Counted from the stretch's first letter, positions 16,977 through 25,420 are shown. The stretch is DNA of 64,000 nucleotides from Ardenticatenaceae bacterium (GCA_020634245.1 JACKCC010000012.1:62001-126000), one strand, 5' to 3'. Made by a program: numbers and translations. The notes: generated by a model not told the origin, from the sequence alone.

Positions 16977-18241
16977 TCTTCTGCTTTCAGCCATTCCACA
17001 ACCGCCTGCAATTCCTCAAAACTGCCAACGGGAACCATTGTCTGCAAAAACGCATACAGCGACGGGCTGAGTTGGCGCACTTCCTGCACCAACGGTCCCA
17101 CCGGATCGGCGCCTGTTGCCCCCGGCTCGTCGGCATACGCGCCGTAGAACGCAAAATAAGCCTGATTCAGCTTGCGAATCTGGTAGCCATTGGTCACAAA
17201 CACCTGCCGCTGCGCTTCCATATAAGCTTCGGCCACGCCAATTTGACCGGCCGCCAGCAACTCATCAACCCGCCGTCGCGTATCGGCCATTGCGGCCCGA
17301 AAGTCAAAAGCGGGCGGCTCATCTGATTCCGGTGTTGAGACTGCTTCATTCGATGACGGTTGGGGAACTCGATCCGGGTAATAGGTAGCAATCATTGCCT
17401 CGCCGATTTCCGTGCCGACGATGGACGCCGTTGTTTCGTTCATCGTCCGCACTTGTGAATGGGTCGCGTAGTGCAGACTGATGGGGTACGGTCCCATCCA
17501 GACGTGTGACCATTCGTGGGCCGTGACTTCGGCCAGCCAGTTGATGCTGCTAGTTTCCATGATCATCGAGGGATACAACCCCAGCCCGCCAATGGGGACG
17601 ACCAGGGCCGAGAGGTTGAGTTTGTCGAACACGGCCGTTTCCAACACCTCCTGCTCCGGAATCGACAAACCATGTACCAACGGAATGCCGTAAATTCGCT
17701 CAATATGATCACGGGGTGAAACCATCAAAATCGTCGGCAGGGGGGTCATGTGCATCATCACCGGCGGAAAGGTCTGGTTCAGCAGCGAAAAGCCCTCATC
17801 GTCCAACACAGCCGACACCTGATCCTGCACCACCGCTTCGGCAAACGGCTGGATGTCGCCCAGGGCAGCTTGCTGCCGCTCCAATTCAGCTTCCAAATCG
17901 GCCGAAGCCGCCGCCGGATTGGTAATATCTGGATTGACATAAATTTGCTCAATCTGCCATTCAAGCTGCCCCACTGCTTGCACCAATGCCAGATAATCGA
18001 GCACAACCTGGTCGCGCGTTGCCTCATCCCAATAAGTCTGGTCGCGGGCCAACATCGCCTCGGCCTTGGCCGCGATGGCCTGTATTTCCCAGACGACAAA
18101 ATCATATTCGCGCAGACCAACCAAAGCGCGAAGCTGATACGCCTCGTCGCCAAAAGCCGGCCAGTCCGGCGCAAACAGCGCCACCAAAATGAGGGCCAAA
18201 ACCAGAAGTTTCACGCTCCGCAGTAATCGACGCCAACGCAT
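16973..18241 (-). CDS. Membrane-anchored HExxH protein, putative metallopeptidase
   Basis: A 422-residue protein with an N-terminal signal or anchor (LLVLALILVALFAPDWPAFG, residues about 10-30). A helical region follows, then HEWSH (in EVTAHEWSHVWMGPYP), an HExxH zinc motif, and downstream ETTASIVGTEIGEAMIA, which supplies a possible glutamate ligand. It is therefore probably an exported zinc metallopeptidase, but no named family was recognised. ATG at 18241 is preferred since upstream in-frame codons run into the palindrome at 18313-18393. Its stop overlaps the start of the P-loop kinase (ATGA). Confidence 0.65.
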   Translation of the reverse strand: MRWRRLLRSVKLLVLALILVALFAPDWPAFGDEAYQLRALVGLREYDFVVWEIQAIAAKAEAMLARDQTYWDEATRDQVVLDYLALVQAVGQLEWQIEQIYVNPDITNPAAASADLEAELERQQAALGDIQPFAEAVVQDQVSAVLDDEGFSLLNQTFPPVMMHMTPLPTILMVSPRDHIERIYGIPLVHGLSIPEQEVLETAVFDKLNLSALVVPIGGLGLYPSMIMETSSINWLAEVTAHEWSHVWMGPYPISLHYATHSQVRTMNETTASIVGTEIGEAMIATYYPDRVPQPSSNEAVSTPESDEPPAFDFRAAMADTRRRVDELLAAGQIGVAEAYMEAQRQVFVTNGYQIRKLNQAYFAFYGAYADEPGATGADPVGPLVQEVRQLSPSLYAFLQTMVPVGSFEELQAVVEWLKAEE

Positions 18242-18312
18242 GGAGTGATGATAGTCAAGAAGCAGCAGCGAAACAAGCAAATTCAACCTGACTTCACCGA
18301 TTCTTAACCATA

Positions 18313-18393
18313 AAACTTCCCGGAAGCCCAATTGGGTTATTACTGACTAAACCCGACTCGTTCAGTAATCTACTAACCGGCTTCCGGGAAGTT
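18313..18393. repeat. AACTTCCCGGAAG palindrome, copy 1
   Basis: AACTTCCCGGAAG on the left and CTTCCGGGAAGTT on the right flank inner partially paired sequence (GGTTATTACTGAC / TTCAGTAATC). A second copy with the same arms is at 33041-33120. Confidence 0.8.
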
Positions 18394-18494
18394 AGCCCTC
18401 TCCAACAAAATACCCGAAGCAGTAAAAATCAGCTATCATACAAGCTAATTCAGCCTTCATCATTCCTAATTCATCATTTTGCAGAGGTATTGGT

Positions 18495-19433
18495 ATGCGC
18501 TTTTTAGTAACGGGTGGGGCCGGTTTTTTGGGGTCGGCCTTAGCCAATCGATTAGCCAGTGATGGTCATCATGTACGCGTTTTAGATGATTTGAGCAACG
18601 GGAACCGCACCCATCTGCATCCGGTCATCGACTTTACCGAAGGGGATGTAGACGATATTCCGCTGCTCTGGTCGCTGCTGCATGACGTGGATTGTGTCTA
18701 CCACCTGGCGGCGCGGGTTTCGGTGGCCGAATCGCATCTGCATCCCCGCGAATACAACCGGGTCAACGTCGGCGGCACGGTCAGTTTGATGGAAGCGATG
18801 CGCGACACGGGCGTGCAGCGGGTTGTGTTCACTTCGTCGGGGGCGATTTACGGCCGTCAACCGGAACAACCCGTCCACGAAAACGACACTCCCCATCCCG
18901 ACTCGCCCTACGCCGTCAGCAAATGGTCGGCCGAGCAATACATCCACACCATCGGCGAATTGTGGAAGATCGAAACGGTGGCGCTGCGCATCTTTAACGC
19001 CTATGGCCCGCGGCAAAGTTTGCCCGTCTCACACGCGCCGGTTGTGCCCCGCTTTTTGCAGCAGGCAGTCAGCGGCGGCTCGGTGGTGATCTTTGGCGAC
19101 GGCAGCCAAACGCGCGATTTCGTTTTCGTGGATGACGTGGTGGCCGCGCTGGTCAGCGCCGCCACAGCGCGGCAGGTCAACCGGCAAATCATCAATATTG
19201 GCAGCGGCCAGGAGACGAGCATCAACGAACTGGTGGAGCGGATTGAAACGGCCGTTAACCAGCGCATCAACCGTATTCACAATCGGGAAAAAGAAGGGGG
19301 CGTCCCGCGCTTAGCCGCCGACATCAGCCGGGCGCAGCAGCTCCTGGGCTTCCGCCCCTACGTCTCCCTGGAAAAAGGGTTGCAAATCATGCTGCAAACC
19401 GAAAGCCGTTTTCAAACCCAGCAGGCAAAATAA
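18495..19433 (+). CDS. NAD-dependent nucleotide-sugar epimerase/dehydratase
   Basis: A 312-residue extended short-chain dehydrogenase. Motif TGGAGFLGSALA binds NAD, VFTSSGAIYG and the YAVSK catalytic Tyr-Lys pair follow, and the substrate region has FNAYGPRQS and VVIFGDGSQTRDFVFVDDVV. This is the UDP-glucose 4-epimerase (GalE-like) group that makes or converts UDP-sugars. AGAGG lies before the ATG. It stands alone between the divergent HExxH gene and a converging tRNA-Leu, so its pathway cannot be fixed from context; the exopolysaccharide genes at the window ends are possible users. Confidence 0.9.
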   Translation: MRFLVTGGAGFLGSALANRLASDGHHVRVLDDLSNGNRTHLHPVIDFTEGDVDDIPLLWSLLHDVDCVYHLAARVSVAESHLHPREYNRVNVGGTVSLMEAMRDTGVQRVVFTSSGAIYGRQPEQPVHENDTPHPDSPYAVSKWSAEQYIHTIGELWKIETVALRIFNAYGPRQSLPVSHAPVVPRFLQQAVSGGSVVIFGDGSQTRDFVFVDDVVAALVSAATARQVNRQIINIGSGQETSINELVERIETAVNQRINRIHNREKEGGVPRLAADISRAQQLLGFRPYVSLEKGLQIMLQTESRFQTQQAK

Positions 19434-19461
19434 AACGCCAAGATGGAAATCCATCTTGGCG
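19427..19461 (-). terminator. Rho-independent terminator of tRNA-Leu (minus strand)
   Basis: A perfect 11-bp stem (CGCCAAGATGG / CCATCTTGGCG, loop AAAT) is followed on the minus strand by TTTTATTTT, directly after the tRNA 3' end. It overlaps the last codons of the converging epimerase gene. Confidence 0.88.
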
Positions 19462-19464
19462 CAG

Positions 19465-19546
19465 TGCCCTGGAGAGGACTCGAACCTCCACGCCCTAAGG
19501 GCATAGGCCCTCAACCTACCGCGTATGCCAATTCCGCCACCAGGGC
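19465..19546 (-). tRNA. tRNA-Leu (GAG anticodon)
   Basis: Minus-strand cloverleaf: 7-bp acceptor GCCCTGG/CCAGGGC, anticodon stem GTAGG/CCTAT with loop TTGAGGG, a long variable arm (GCCCTTAGGGC), and T-arm GGAGG-TTCGAGT-CCTCT (last pair G-T). Discriminator is A; CCA is not encoded. The gap 19547-19859 beyond it holds one ACGGCCGT (19793) and nothing else I can support. Confidence 0.95.
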
Positions 19547-19859
19547 TAAGTGTAACTAATTATAGCCATCGACCGGCGGCTGTCAATTAATGAGGTTTCC
19601 CAATTCTGCCCCAAATACCGGTCAAACCCAGGCATTTGAGTGTATTTGAAAAGCATCCCGTTGGCGTTGAAAAACTGCCCCATCAAAAAATCAATCCACC
19701 TAATAGTACCAGTAGTTAATTGTGCTCGTAAGCAGAAATATGTATTCTGAACATATATTTTCACCAACGGGAGCATGAGCGGAGCAAGGGAGACGGCCGT
19801 AACAAACCCACTACCCCAACTCACCCCGATACATCACAAATACGCGCCAATGGAGGCTT

Positions 19860-21458
19860 ATGATGAGCACAAAATTCATTTACTGCCAGCAGTGCGGACA
19901 CCCCAATGATCCGCGCAGCAAGTTTTGCCATAACTGCGGGTCTGCCCTCAGCCAGCAAACAGTAGTTGCCCGGCCACCTTCCGTTCCCCAAGCTGTTTCG
20001 GCACCGCCGGCAGCGCCGGTCAAACAATCTCGTTCCTGCCTGAGCAGTTGTTTGATCGTGTCACTGGTGCTGGTTTGTCTGGTAATTGGCGGGGCCACGG
20101 CCGCAGCTCTATTCTATGGTGACGAAATCAAAACCACAATTGAAGCCTACCTCACGCCTCAGCCTGGCGGATCAAGTGTCGTGTCGGGGAATACGGCCGT
20201 TTCCGGGACCAATTCCGTCACAGTCAACAGCGGTACAGAAGGTGTCGTGACCGCCGCCAACGGGGCCAGCATCACCATTCCCACCGGTGCAGTTCCAGTC
20301 ATGGACGATGGCAGCGCCGGAACAATGGTTTTCAGCATCCAGGAAGACACATCAATTACCCCCGTTTTGCCCGTAGAATTCGACCCGGTTGGTCCCGTTT
20401 ATCACTTGGGGCCGGAAGGGTTTGTTTTCACCTCACCGGTACAAATCAGTCTGCCCATTCCGCAGGACATTGATCCCGAACTGGTGCTGGGACTGACCTT
20501 TTTCGACGTGCAGGCCAACATCTGGAAACTGCTGCCAGGCACAGTGGATGCTCAGGCCCGAACCGTTTCTGCCGAGACAACTCATTTTTCTACGTGGGGC
20601 ATCTTTGGCAGCTGCATTGGCGATGTTTTTGGCGGCTGTGCCTATTACGAAAGCCGCAACCAATGGCAGCGTGAAAACGGCGGCTGGTTCAAAGTCACCA
20701 ACAACCATGTCCGCAACACAGGCAGCTTCCCCGGCGGACGTCATCTACCCCTCAGCACCTCCTACGGCGTGTGCGTCAAAAGCTACTCCTTCAACAATCC
20801 CGACAACGCCTGGAACTGGCTTGAACCTTTAGACTGGCAAATCACAGCCCTTGATGAAAGCACGACCGACTACTGGCTGCCGGCCGGCCAATACGAACTC
20901 GTCGATATTTACTTCATGTCCGAAATCAACCAATCGCCACTGTACGTCCCCGAATATGCCACTTATTGGCGGACGTTGGGAACGTACAGTCTTGACCCCG
21001 GTGAAACCATTGAATTTACGTCGGCCAGTGTTGATTTGAACAGCTTTACCCAGGGACGGCCGCCCTGCTGGGGCGAAATGACGACTTCTGTCGGAACCGG
21101 CGACGTGCAGATTACACTGACCTGGCAGGCTTACGCCGATATCGATCTCTACGTCGAAGACCCGACTGGCGAAGTTGTTTACTACGGCAACGATTACGTC
21201 TCTTCCGGCGGCCAATTAGATCGGGATAACACATGCAGCGATTACATTCAGGGGCAGCCGGAGAATATTTTCTGGCCGCAAGCCGGTGCTCCCAGCGGCA
21301 CATACAAAGTCAGTGTCGATTATTTTGGCGATTGTGATGCAACCGGTCCCGTGCAGTGGACAGTACGAACCGTTGTCGGCGGGCAGGTTCAAACGTACAA
21401 CGGCACGCTCGGCGCAGAAGGCGATAATCAAATGGTGACAACTTTTGCCATCCCGTAA
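19860..21458 (+). CDS. Zinc-ribbon, membrane-anchored beta-domain protein
   Basis: A 532-residue protein. An N-terminal zinc ribbon (Cys9, Cys12, Cys23, Cys26; CQQCGHPND...FCHNCG) faces the cytoplasm. One membrane helix (about residues 62-85) follows. Outside lies a ZU5-like beta domain (SITIPTGAVPV ... ETTHFSTWGIFG), a middle region of unknown type and a C-terminal DUF2135/YfaP-like beta sandwich (ITLTWQAYADIDLYVEDPTGE). GGAGG precedes the ATG. The layout suggests a surface protein with an intracellular ribbon, possibly involved in envelope sensing. No operon partner is evident; a terminator follows. Confidence 0.75.
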   Translation: MMSTKFIYCQQCGHPNDPRSKFCHNCGSALSQQTVVARPPSVPQAVSAPPAAPVKQSRSCLSSCLIVSLVLVCLVIGGATAAALFYGDEIKTTIEAYLTPQPGGSSVVSGNTAVSGTNSVTVNSGTEGVVTAANGASITIPTGAVPVMDDGSAGTMVFSIQEDTSITPVLPVEFDPVGPVYHLGPEGFVFTSPVQISLPIPQDIDPELVLGLTFFDVQANIWKLLPGTVDAQARTVSAETTHFSTWGIFGSCIGDVFGGCAYYESRNQWQRENGGWFKVTNNHVRNTGSFPGGRHLPLSTSYGVCVKSYSFNNPDNAWNWLEPLDWQITALDESTTDYWLPAGQYELVDIYFMSEINQSPLYVPEYATYWRTLGTYSLDPGETIEFTSASVDLNSFTQGRPPCWGEMTTSVGTGDVQITLTWQAYADIDLYVEDPTGEVVYYGNDYVSSGGQLDRDNTCSDYIQGQPENIFWPQAGAPSGTYKVSVDYFGDCDATGPVQWTVRTVVGGQVQTYNGTLGAEGDNQMVTTFAIP

Positions 21459-21515
21459 CTTCACCGACAAACAATTGAATGACACCTACTTAAATCCTAT
21501 AGTGACTATCAACGT

Positions 21516-21548
21516 TGGCCTGGCTGTTTTCAGTCAGGCCATTTTTGC
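21516..21548 (+). terminator. Rho-independent terminator
   Basis: TGGCCTGGCTG / CAGTCAGGCCA stem with TTTT loop, followed by TTTTTG. It ends the zinc-ribbon gene and gives the longest ORF of the next gene a false N-terminal extension. Confidence 0.85.
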
Positions 21549-21580
21549 CTACTGCTTATGTTGTCGGGTATGATCCCCTC

Positions 21581-22393
21581 ATGTTATTTCACAACCATTT
21601 AGTCATTATTCGCGGCGGCGGCGACCTGGCCACCGGTGTCGCCGGCCGCCTGCACAAAGCCGGATTCCCGCTGATTGTGCTGGAACTGGCACGGCCGTTA
21701 GTCATCCGCCGTAAAGTAGCCCTGGCAACGGCCGTACTCGAAGGCGAAATTCAAATCGAAGATTTACACGGCCGTCTCGCCGCTACCCCTGAAGCCGCCC
21801 TGCAAATGGCCTATACCGAAACCATCCCCGTTCTCGTCGCCCCCGACCTTTCTACCCTCAGCCTTCTGCCTTCTGCCTTTGCCGTTATCGATGCCCGTAT
21901 CGCCAAACGCAACATCGACACCCACATCAATCAAGCGCCGCTGGTTATCGGCATGGGGCCGGGATTTACGGCTGGGGTTGACTGCCATGCCGTCATTGAA
22001 ACGATGCGCGGGCACACGTTAGGGCGCGTCATCTGGGACGGTCCGGCGCTGCCCAACACGGGCACGCCGGGCATTATCGCCGGTAAAGGCGCGGAACGGG
22101 TGCTGCGCGCCCCAGCCGACGGAAAGGTAAAATGGAGACTGGAGATTGGAGACTTGGTTGAAATGAACCAGGTAATTGGCGATGTGGCTGGAGTACCCAT
22201 TTTGGCACCGTTTGCCGGTGTGGTGCGGGGGACGATTGCGCCGGGCACGGCCGTTACCCAGGGCATGAAAATCGGCGACGTGGATGCACGAGGCAGCGTT
22301 CAAGCCTGCTTCACCATCTCGGACAAAGCACTGGCTATGGGCGGTGCCGCCCTGGAAGCGATTCTAATCCACCTGAACAATCAGCTAGATTAA
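21581..22393 (+). CDS. yqeB: Selenium-dependent molybdenum hydroxylase system protein (YqeB/EF2563 family)
   Basis: A 270-residue protein of the EF2563/YqeB family, found with selenium-dependent molybdenum hydroxylases. The N-terminus has VIIRGGGDLATGVAGRLHKAG, a Rossmann-like motif, followed by LVIRRKVALATAVLEG. The central part has APLVIGMGPGFTAGVDCH and the C-terminal half a hammerhead-like fold (KGAERVLRAPADG ... VAGVPILAPFAGVVRG). The ATG at 21581 lies after the upstream terminator; the 22 codons before it are hairpin. Two in-frame low-complexity stretches (21849-21880 and 22131-22155) resemble the palindrome arms seen elsewhere. Its presence fits the tRNA-Sec and selenoprotein in this window. 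Confidence 0.85.
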   Translation: MLFHNHLVIIRGGGDLATGVAGRLHKAGFPLIVLELARPLVIRRKVALATAVLEGEIQIEDLHGRLAATPEAALQMAYTETIPVLVAPDLSTLSLLPSAFAVIDARIAKRNIDTHINQAPLVIGMGPGFTAGVDCHAVIETMRGHTLGRVIWDGPALPNTGTPGIIAGKGAERVLRAPADGKVKWRLEIGDLVEMNQVIGDVAGVPILAPFAGVVRGTIAPGTAVTQGMKIGDVDARGSVQACFTISDKALAMGGAALEAILIHLNNQLD

Positions 22394-22406
22394 TGGAGAT
22401 GTTGTT

Positions 22407-23459
22407 ATGATGAACGCGCTTCAGAAATTCGGCCGTCAATCGACAACAATGCACCTCTTAACCAGTATTTTATTAATTCTGGCCATGAGCACCCTTGATT
22501 ATTTGTCCGGGCCGGAGCTTTCCTTCTCCATTTTCTACTTGATTCCGGTGTCCACTGCTGCCTGGCTGATTGGCCGGCGGGCCGGTATAGCTGTCTCATT
22601 CCTGAGCGCTTGTGCCTGGCTTTTCATCGATCTAACCAATCACATCATCTACAGCTATCCGGCCATTCCGTACTGGAACGCTCTGGTTCGCTTCGGGTTT
22701 TTCTTGGTGGTTACGTTAACTCTTTCCTCATTACACGCCAGCCAACAACAGCAAGAAGCATTAATGCATTTCATTGTTCACGACCTGCGCTCCCCGTTAG
22801 CCACGATGATGATGGGACTCGACGTTTTGCAGTTTAGCAGCGTAGGAAGCCTGACTGAAAAACAGCAGGCCGTCATCAACGATAACATCACATCGGGCCG
22901 CCGTATGCTAACGCTGATCAATTCCCTGCTCGATTTGCCCCGGTTAGAACGGGGGAAAATGCCGTTACAGTTAACGGCCGTTAACGTTTCTAACCTGGGA
23001 CAGTCCGTTTTTGAAGAAATGCAACTGTTCGCGCAGCGGCGGCAGGTAAATCTGGCTTTACAGCTAGACCCCAACGCAGCATTGGTTCAAGCCGACCTGG
23101 AATTAACCCGGCGGGTTTTGTTAAATTTATTGGGCAATGCCATCAAGTACAGCCCCAAGGATTCCACCGTCATATTGCGGACCAAACGAAAGGGGAAGAA
23201 TGCCCTGACTTTCAGCATCCTCGATCAAGGGCCGGGAATCCCACCCCATTGGCGCAAAAAGGTTTTTAACAAATTTGCCCAGGTTGAAGCTCGCCAGTCA
23301 GGCGATTCTCTAGCCGGAAGTGGTATCGGCCTCAATTTTTGTCAGCTCGCCGTTCGGGCGCAGGAAGGCAGCATTTGGATAGGCGACAACACCGAAGCAG
23401 AGCACGGGGCTGATTTTTCTTTTACTTTACCAACTGTGGTGCCAGGGAAACCTGGCTAA
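22407..23459 (+). CDS. Membrane sensor histidine kinase
   Basis: A 350-residue kinase. About four hydrophobic helices lie in residues 15-108, with FSIFYLIPVSTAAWLIGRRAG, a DUF4118-like or similar membrane sensor. His125 in FIVHDLRSPL is the phospho-acceptor, and the HATPase domain shows LLGNAIKYSP, DQGPGIP, FNKFAQVE and GSGIGLNF. Start at 22407 follows GGAG by 8 bp; a second ATG is at 22410. It begins 13 bp after yqeB and ends just before the converging radical SAM gene. No response regulator is adjacent. Confidence 0.88.
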   Translation: MMNALQKFGRQSTTMHLLTSILLILAMSTLDYLSGPELSFSIFYLIPVSTAAWLIGRRAGIAVSFLSACAWLFIDLTNHIIYSYPAIPYWNALVRFGFFLVVTLTLSSLHASQQQQEALMHFIVHDLRSPLATMMMGLDVLQFSSVGSLTEKQQAVINDNITSGRRMLTLINSLLDLPRLERGKMPLQLTAVNVSNLGQSVFEEMQLFAQRRQVNLALQLDPNAALVQADLELTRRVLLNLLGNAIKYSPKDSTVILRTKRKGKNALTFSILDQGPGIPPHWRKKVFNKFAQVEARQSGDSLAGSGIGLNFCQLAVRAQEGSIWIGDNTEAEHGADFSFTLPTVVPGKPG

Positions 23460-23463
23460 TCTG

Positions 23464-24891
23464 TCAAAAGTTAATCATTTGGTCAACCTGACCAGTCGTC
23501 GGTTCCGCTCAACAGAACCAGTCTTCGGTCAGGCGGGGCGGGGCCGGTTGGTAGAGGGTAAGGAGAGGTTGTGGCGGTGGGGAACGGCCGTCCATCTCAT
23601 AAGCCAGTTTTTCTACAGCCGCAAATGCTTCGTAAGGATCATCGCTGCCATGCTCAGCCAGATAAGCCACTTCCTGCTGCAATCGATCCATCCGTTCATC
23701 CGCATGCGGCCACAGGTAGGTGAAATTGGCCGCATCCAACGGGCCAAGCCAGTCGGCCACATCGGGATGATTGAGCAAGGCACTCTGCGGCGGCACCAGC
23801 AGCCGCACCGACAACTGCACGATAGGCACATGCTGAATCAGACTGCGCGCCCGAATCCAGGCCAGCATTTCGATGTAGTCGTTTAGTGTTGTCCAGGGCG
23901 TAAACGGCACCCAGGTCGGCTGAACATGAATGCCGGCGTTGGCCAGAATTGGCAGCACTGCTTCCATATCGGCAACGGTGTGCCCTTTTTGCAGGCGGGC
24001 CAGCACCCGGTCGCTGGTGGACTCGAATGCGGAAATGACGAAGCTGCATCCCAACCGCCGGAATTCAGGAAACAAATCTCGATGTTTGAGGATGTGTTCG
24101 ACCTTGGTGGTGAAATCGAAAGTCAAGCCGGGAAATTCGGCGTGCAAAGCGCGGGCGAGTTTAAGCGCATGGCCCGGCCCGTTGAGAAAATCGGGGTCGC
24201 CAAAGCTGATGTGGCCAGCACCTGCCGCCACCTGCTGCCGGATGTCGGCCAGGACGGTTGCGGCGGGGATGATGAAGAAACGGCCGTTATACACCGGAAC
24301 CACCGGGCAGTGACGGCAGGTATGCAGGCAGCCCCGGCTGGCCTCAACGTAACCGGCCAGTTTGGTCGAGCCGTTGTGCATGTAGCGGGCATATTGATCT
24401 AACGCCGGTAAATCCCGCCGGTCGGGCACTGGAAATTGCAGGCGGGCGATGTGGGGTATCGATTCTTGATAAGCAGTAGTAACTCCAGGAACCTGCTGGC
24501 TGAACTTGTCGAAGCCCTCCCCCTCAGACAAACCCTCAACCAATCCTGCTAATGGTTCCTCATACTCCCCACCAATCACCGAGTCGGCAATACCAGCCAG
24601 CAAATAATCCCGGTTTAGCCAGGCGTACATGCCGTAAAAGCAAATGTGCGCCGCCGGATTAACTACCCGCACCTGTTCGGCTGCCTGAACGCCCAGCCGC
24701 AGTGCCGTGTGCATGGGCACAGCAATCGCTACCAGATCGGCCTCTTTAGCGGCAGCTTGCGGGAAGGGCGAGAGGGATAGGTCAACGGCCGTTACCGCCA
24801 TCCCTTCCTCACGCAAAAACGCCAGCGGCCAGGCCAGACTCAACGGCTGGTGGCCCAATTCATAGCAAGCGAGGAGAAGGGTTTGTATCAT
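23464..24891 (-). CDS. CUAEP-tail radical SAM selenoprotein (UGA at 23509-23511 read as Sec)
   Basis: A 475-residue protein if the UGA at codon 461 encodes selenocysteine. The N-terminal half is a B12-binding-like domain (residues 1-125: VTAVDLSLSPFP, LVAIAVPMHTALRLG, VIGGEYEEPLAGLVEGL). The radical SAM motif CxxxCxxC is Cys188, Cys192, Cys195 in GCLHTCRHC, followed by a TIM-barrel region (FTTKVEHILKHRDLFPEF). Ordinary reading stops after DWFC. Reading on gives C-UGA-A-E-P, then T-T-G-Q-V-D-Q-M-I-N-F and a UGA stop at 23464-23466. This is exactly the CUAEP tail that names a known radical SAM (seleno)protein family. A hairpin at 23480-23494 and a tRNA-Sec at 53347 support recoding. The reaction catalysed is unknown. 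Confidence 0.9.
23480..23494 (-). promoter_or_regulatory. Bacterial SECIS-like hairpin after in-frame UGA
   Basis: In the minus-strand mRNA, UGGUCA-GGU-UGACCA forms a 6-bp stem with a GGU loop, 14 nt after the UGA at 23511-23509, with the loop about 20 nt away. Spacing and the AGGU(U) apex resemble the E. coli fdhF SECIS that binds SelB. It lies within the reading frame, as bacterial SECIS elements do. Confidence 0.75.
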
Positions 24892-24946
24892 GCGTCATTC
24901 ATCATACGTCACCCGCCACTTACACATGACGAATGACGCGTGACTT
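24890..24946. repeat. Palindrome upstream of radical SAM gene
   Basis: GCGTCATTCATCATACGTCAC is inverted as GTGTAAG... TGACGAATGACGC. The gap also separates yggX from the selenoprotein gene, both on the minus strand. Confidence 0.65.
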
Positions 24947-24947
24947 A

Positions 24948-25241
24948 TCACTTCTTGGCCGGTGCGCCGCCTGAGCCGGGCAGCGCGGCATCGCCACCGA
25001 ATAAAAACGCTTCCATTTGCTCAAACAAAAAATCGTTGGCGCGGGGATCGGCCATGTTCAGGCCGTAATGATTGATAAGCAGCGTCGCCTGTTCCTGCCA
25101 CAATTCCCAGGCCAGGGCCGACACATTCTCGTAAATACGCTGGCCCATTTCGCCGGGAAAAGGCGGGCGGTTTAATGCCGGTAGTTCGGCACTGAATTTG
25201 GCGCAGTTGACAACTGTAATTGTTTTTGTTTCTCGACTCAT
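24948..25241 (-). CDS. yggX: Fe(2+)-trafficking / oxidative damage protection protein YggX
   Basis: A 97-residue YggX-family protein, thought to help iron handling and to protect iron-sulfur proteins from oxidation. The family hallmarks are VNCAKFSAELPALNRPPFPG near the N-terminus, then the helical GQRIYENVSALAWELWQEQ and LINHYGLNMADPRANDFL. The start is ATG at 25241, preceded by AGAGGTC; a longer in-frame ORF upstream begins in the palindrome at 25357-25408 and is not used. The C-terminal tail (GGDAALPGSGGAPAKK) is extra. It is upstream of, and co-oriented with, the radical SAM gene. Confidence 0.92.
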   Translation of the reverse strand: MSRETKTITVVNCAKFSAELPALNRPPFPGEMGQRIYENVSALAWELWQEQATLLINHYGLNMADPRANDFLFEQMEAFLFGGDAALPGSGGAPAKK

Positions 25242-25356
25242 AATGACCTCTTTTGATTTGTCGCAAGTATATAGTGGCTTATGCCGAACGCGAAATTTTA
25301 GCCCAAACACATCTTGCCCAAGTGCTGGCCCACTTGTAGAATCCGCCAAACAAATT

Positions 25357-25408
25357 GGAGCGCGGGCAGCTTGCCCGCCTGCACTAGCGGGCAAGCTGCC
25401 CGCGCTCC
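25357..25408. repeat. REP element, GAGCGCGGGCAGCTTGCC family, second copy
   Basis: A perfect inverted repeat with 22-bp arms (GGAGCGCGGGCAGCTTGCC...) around CTGCACTA. The same arm occurs at 16344. It sits between yggX and the next gene start. Confidence 0.88.
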
Positions 25409-25420
25409 CAGAGGTTGCTT

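Noticed and set aside
24948..25394. Longer start for YggX at 25394
   Set aside because: The extra 51 codons come from the REP element; ATG at 25241 has a ribosome binding site and fits the family.
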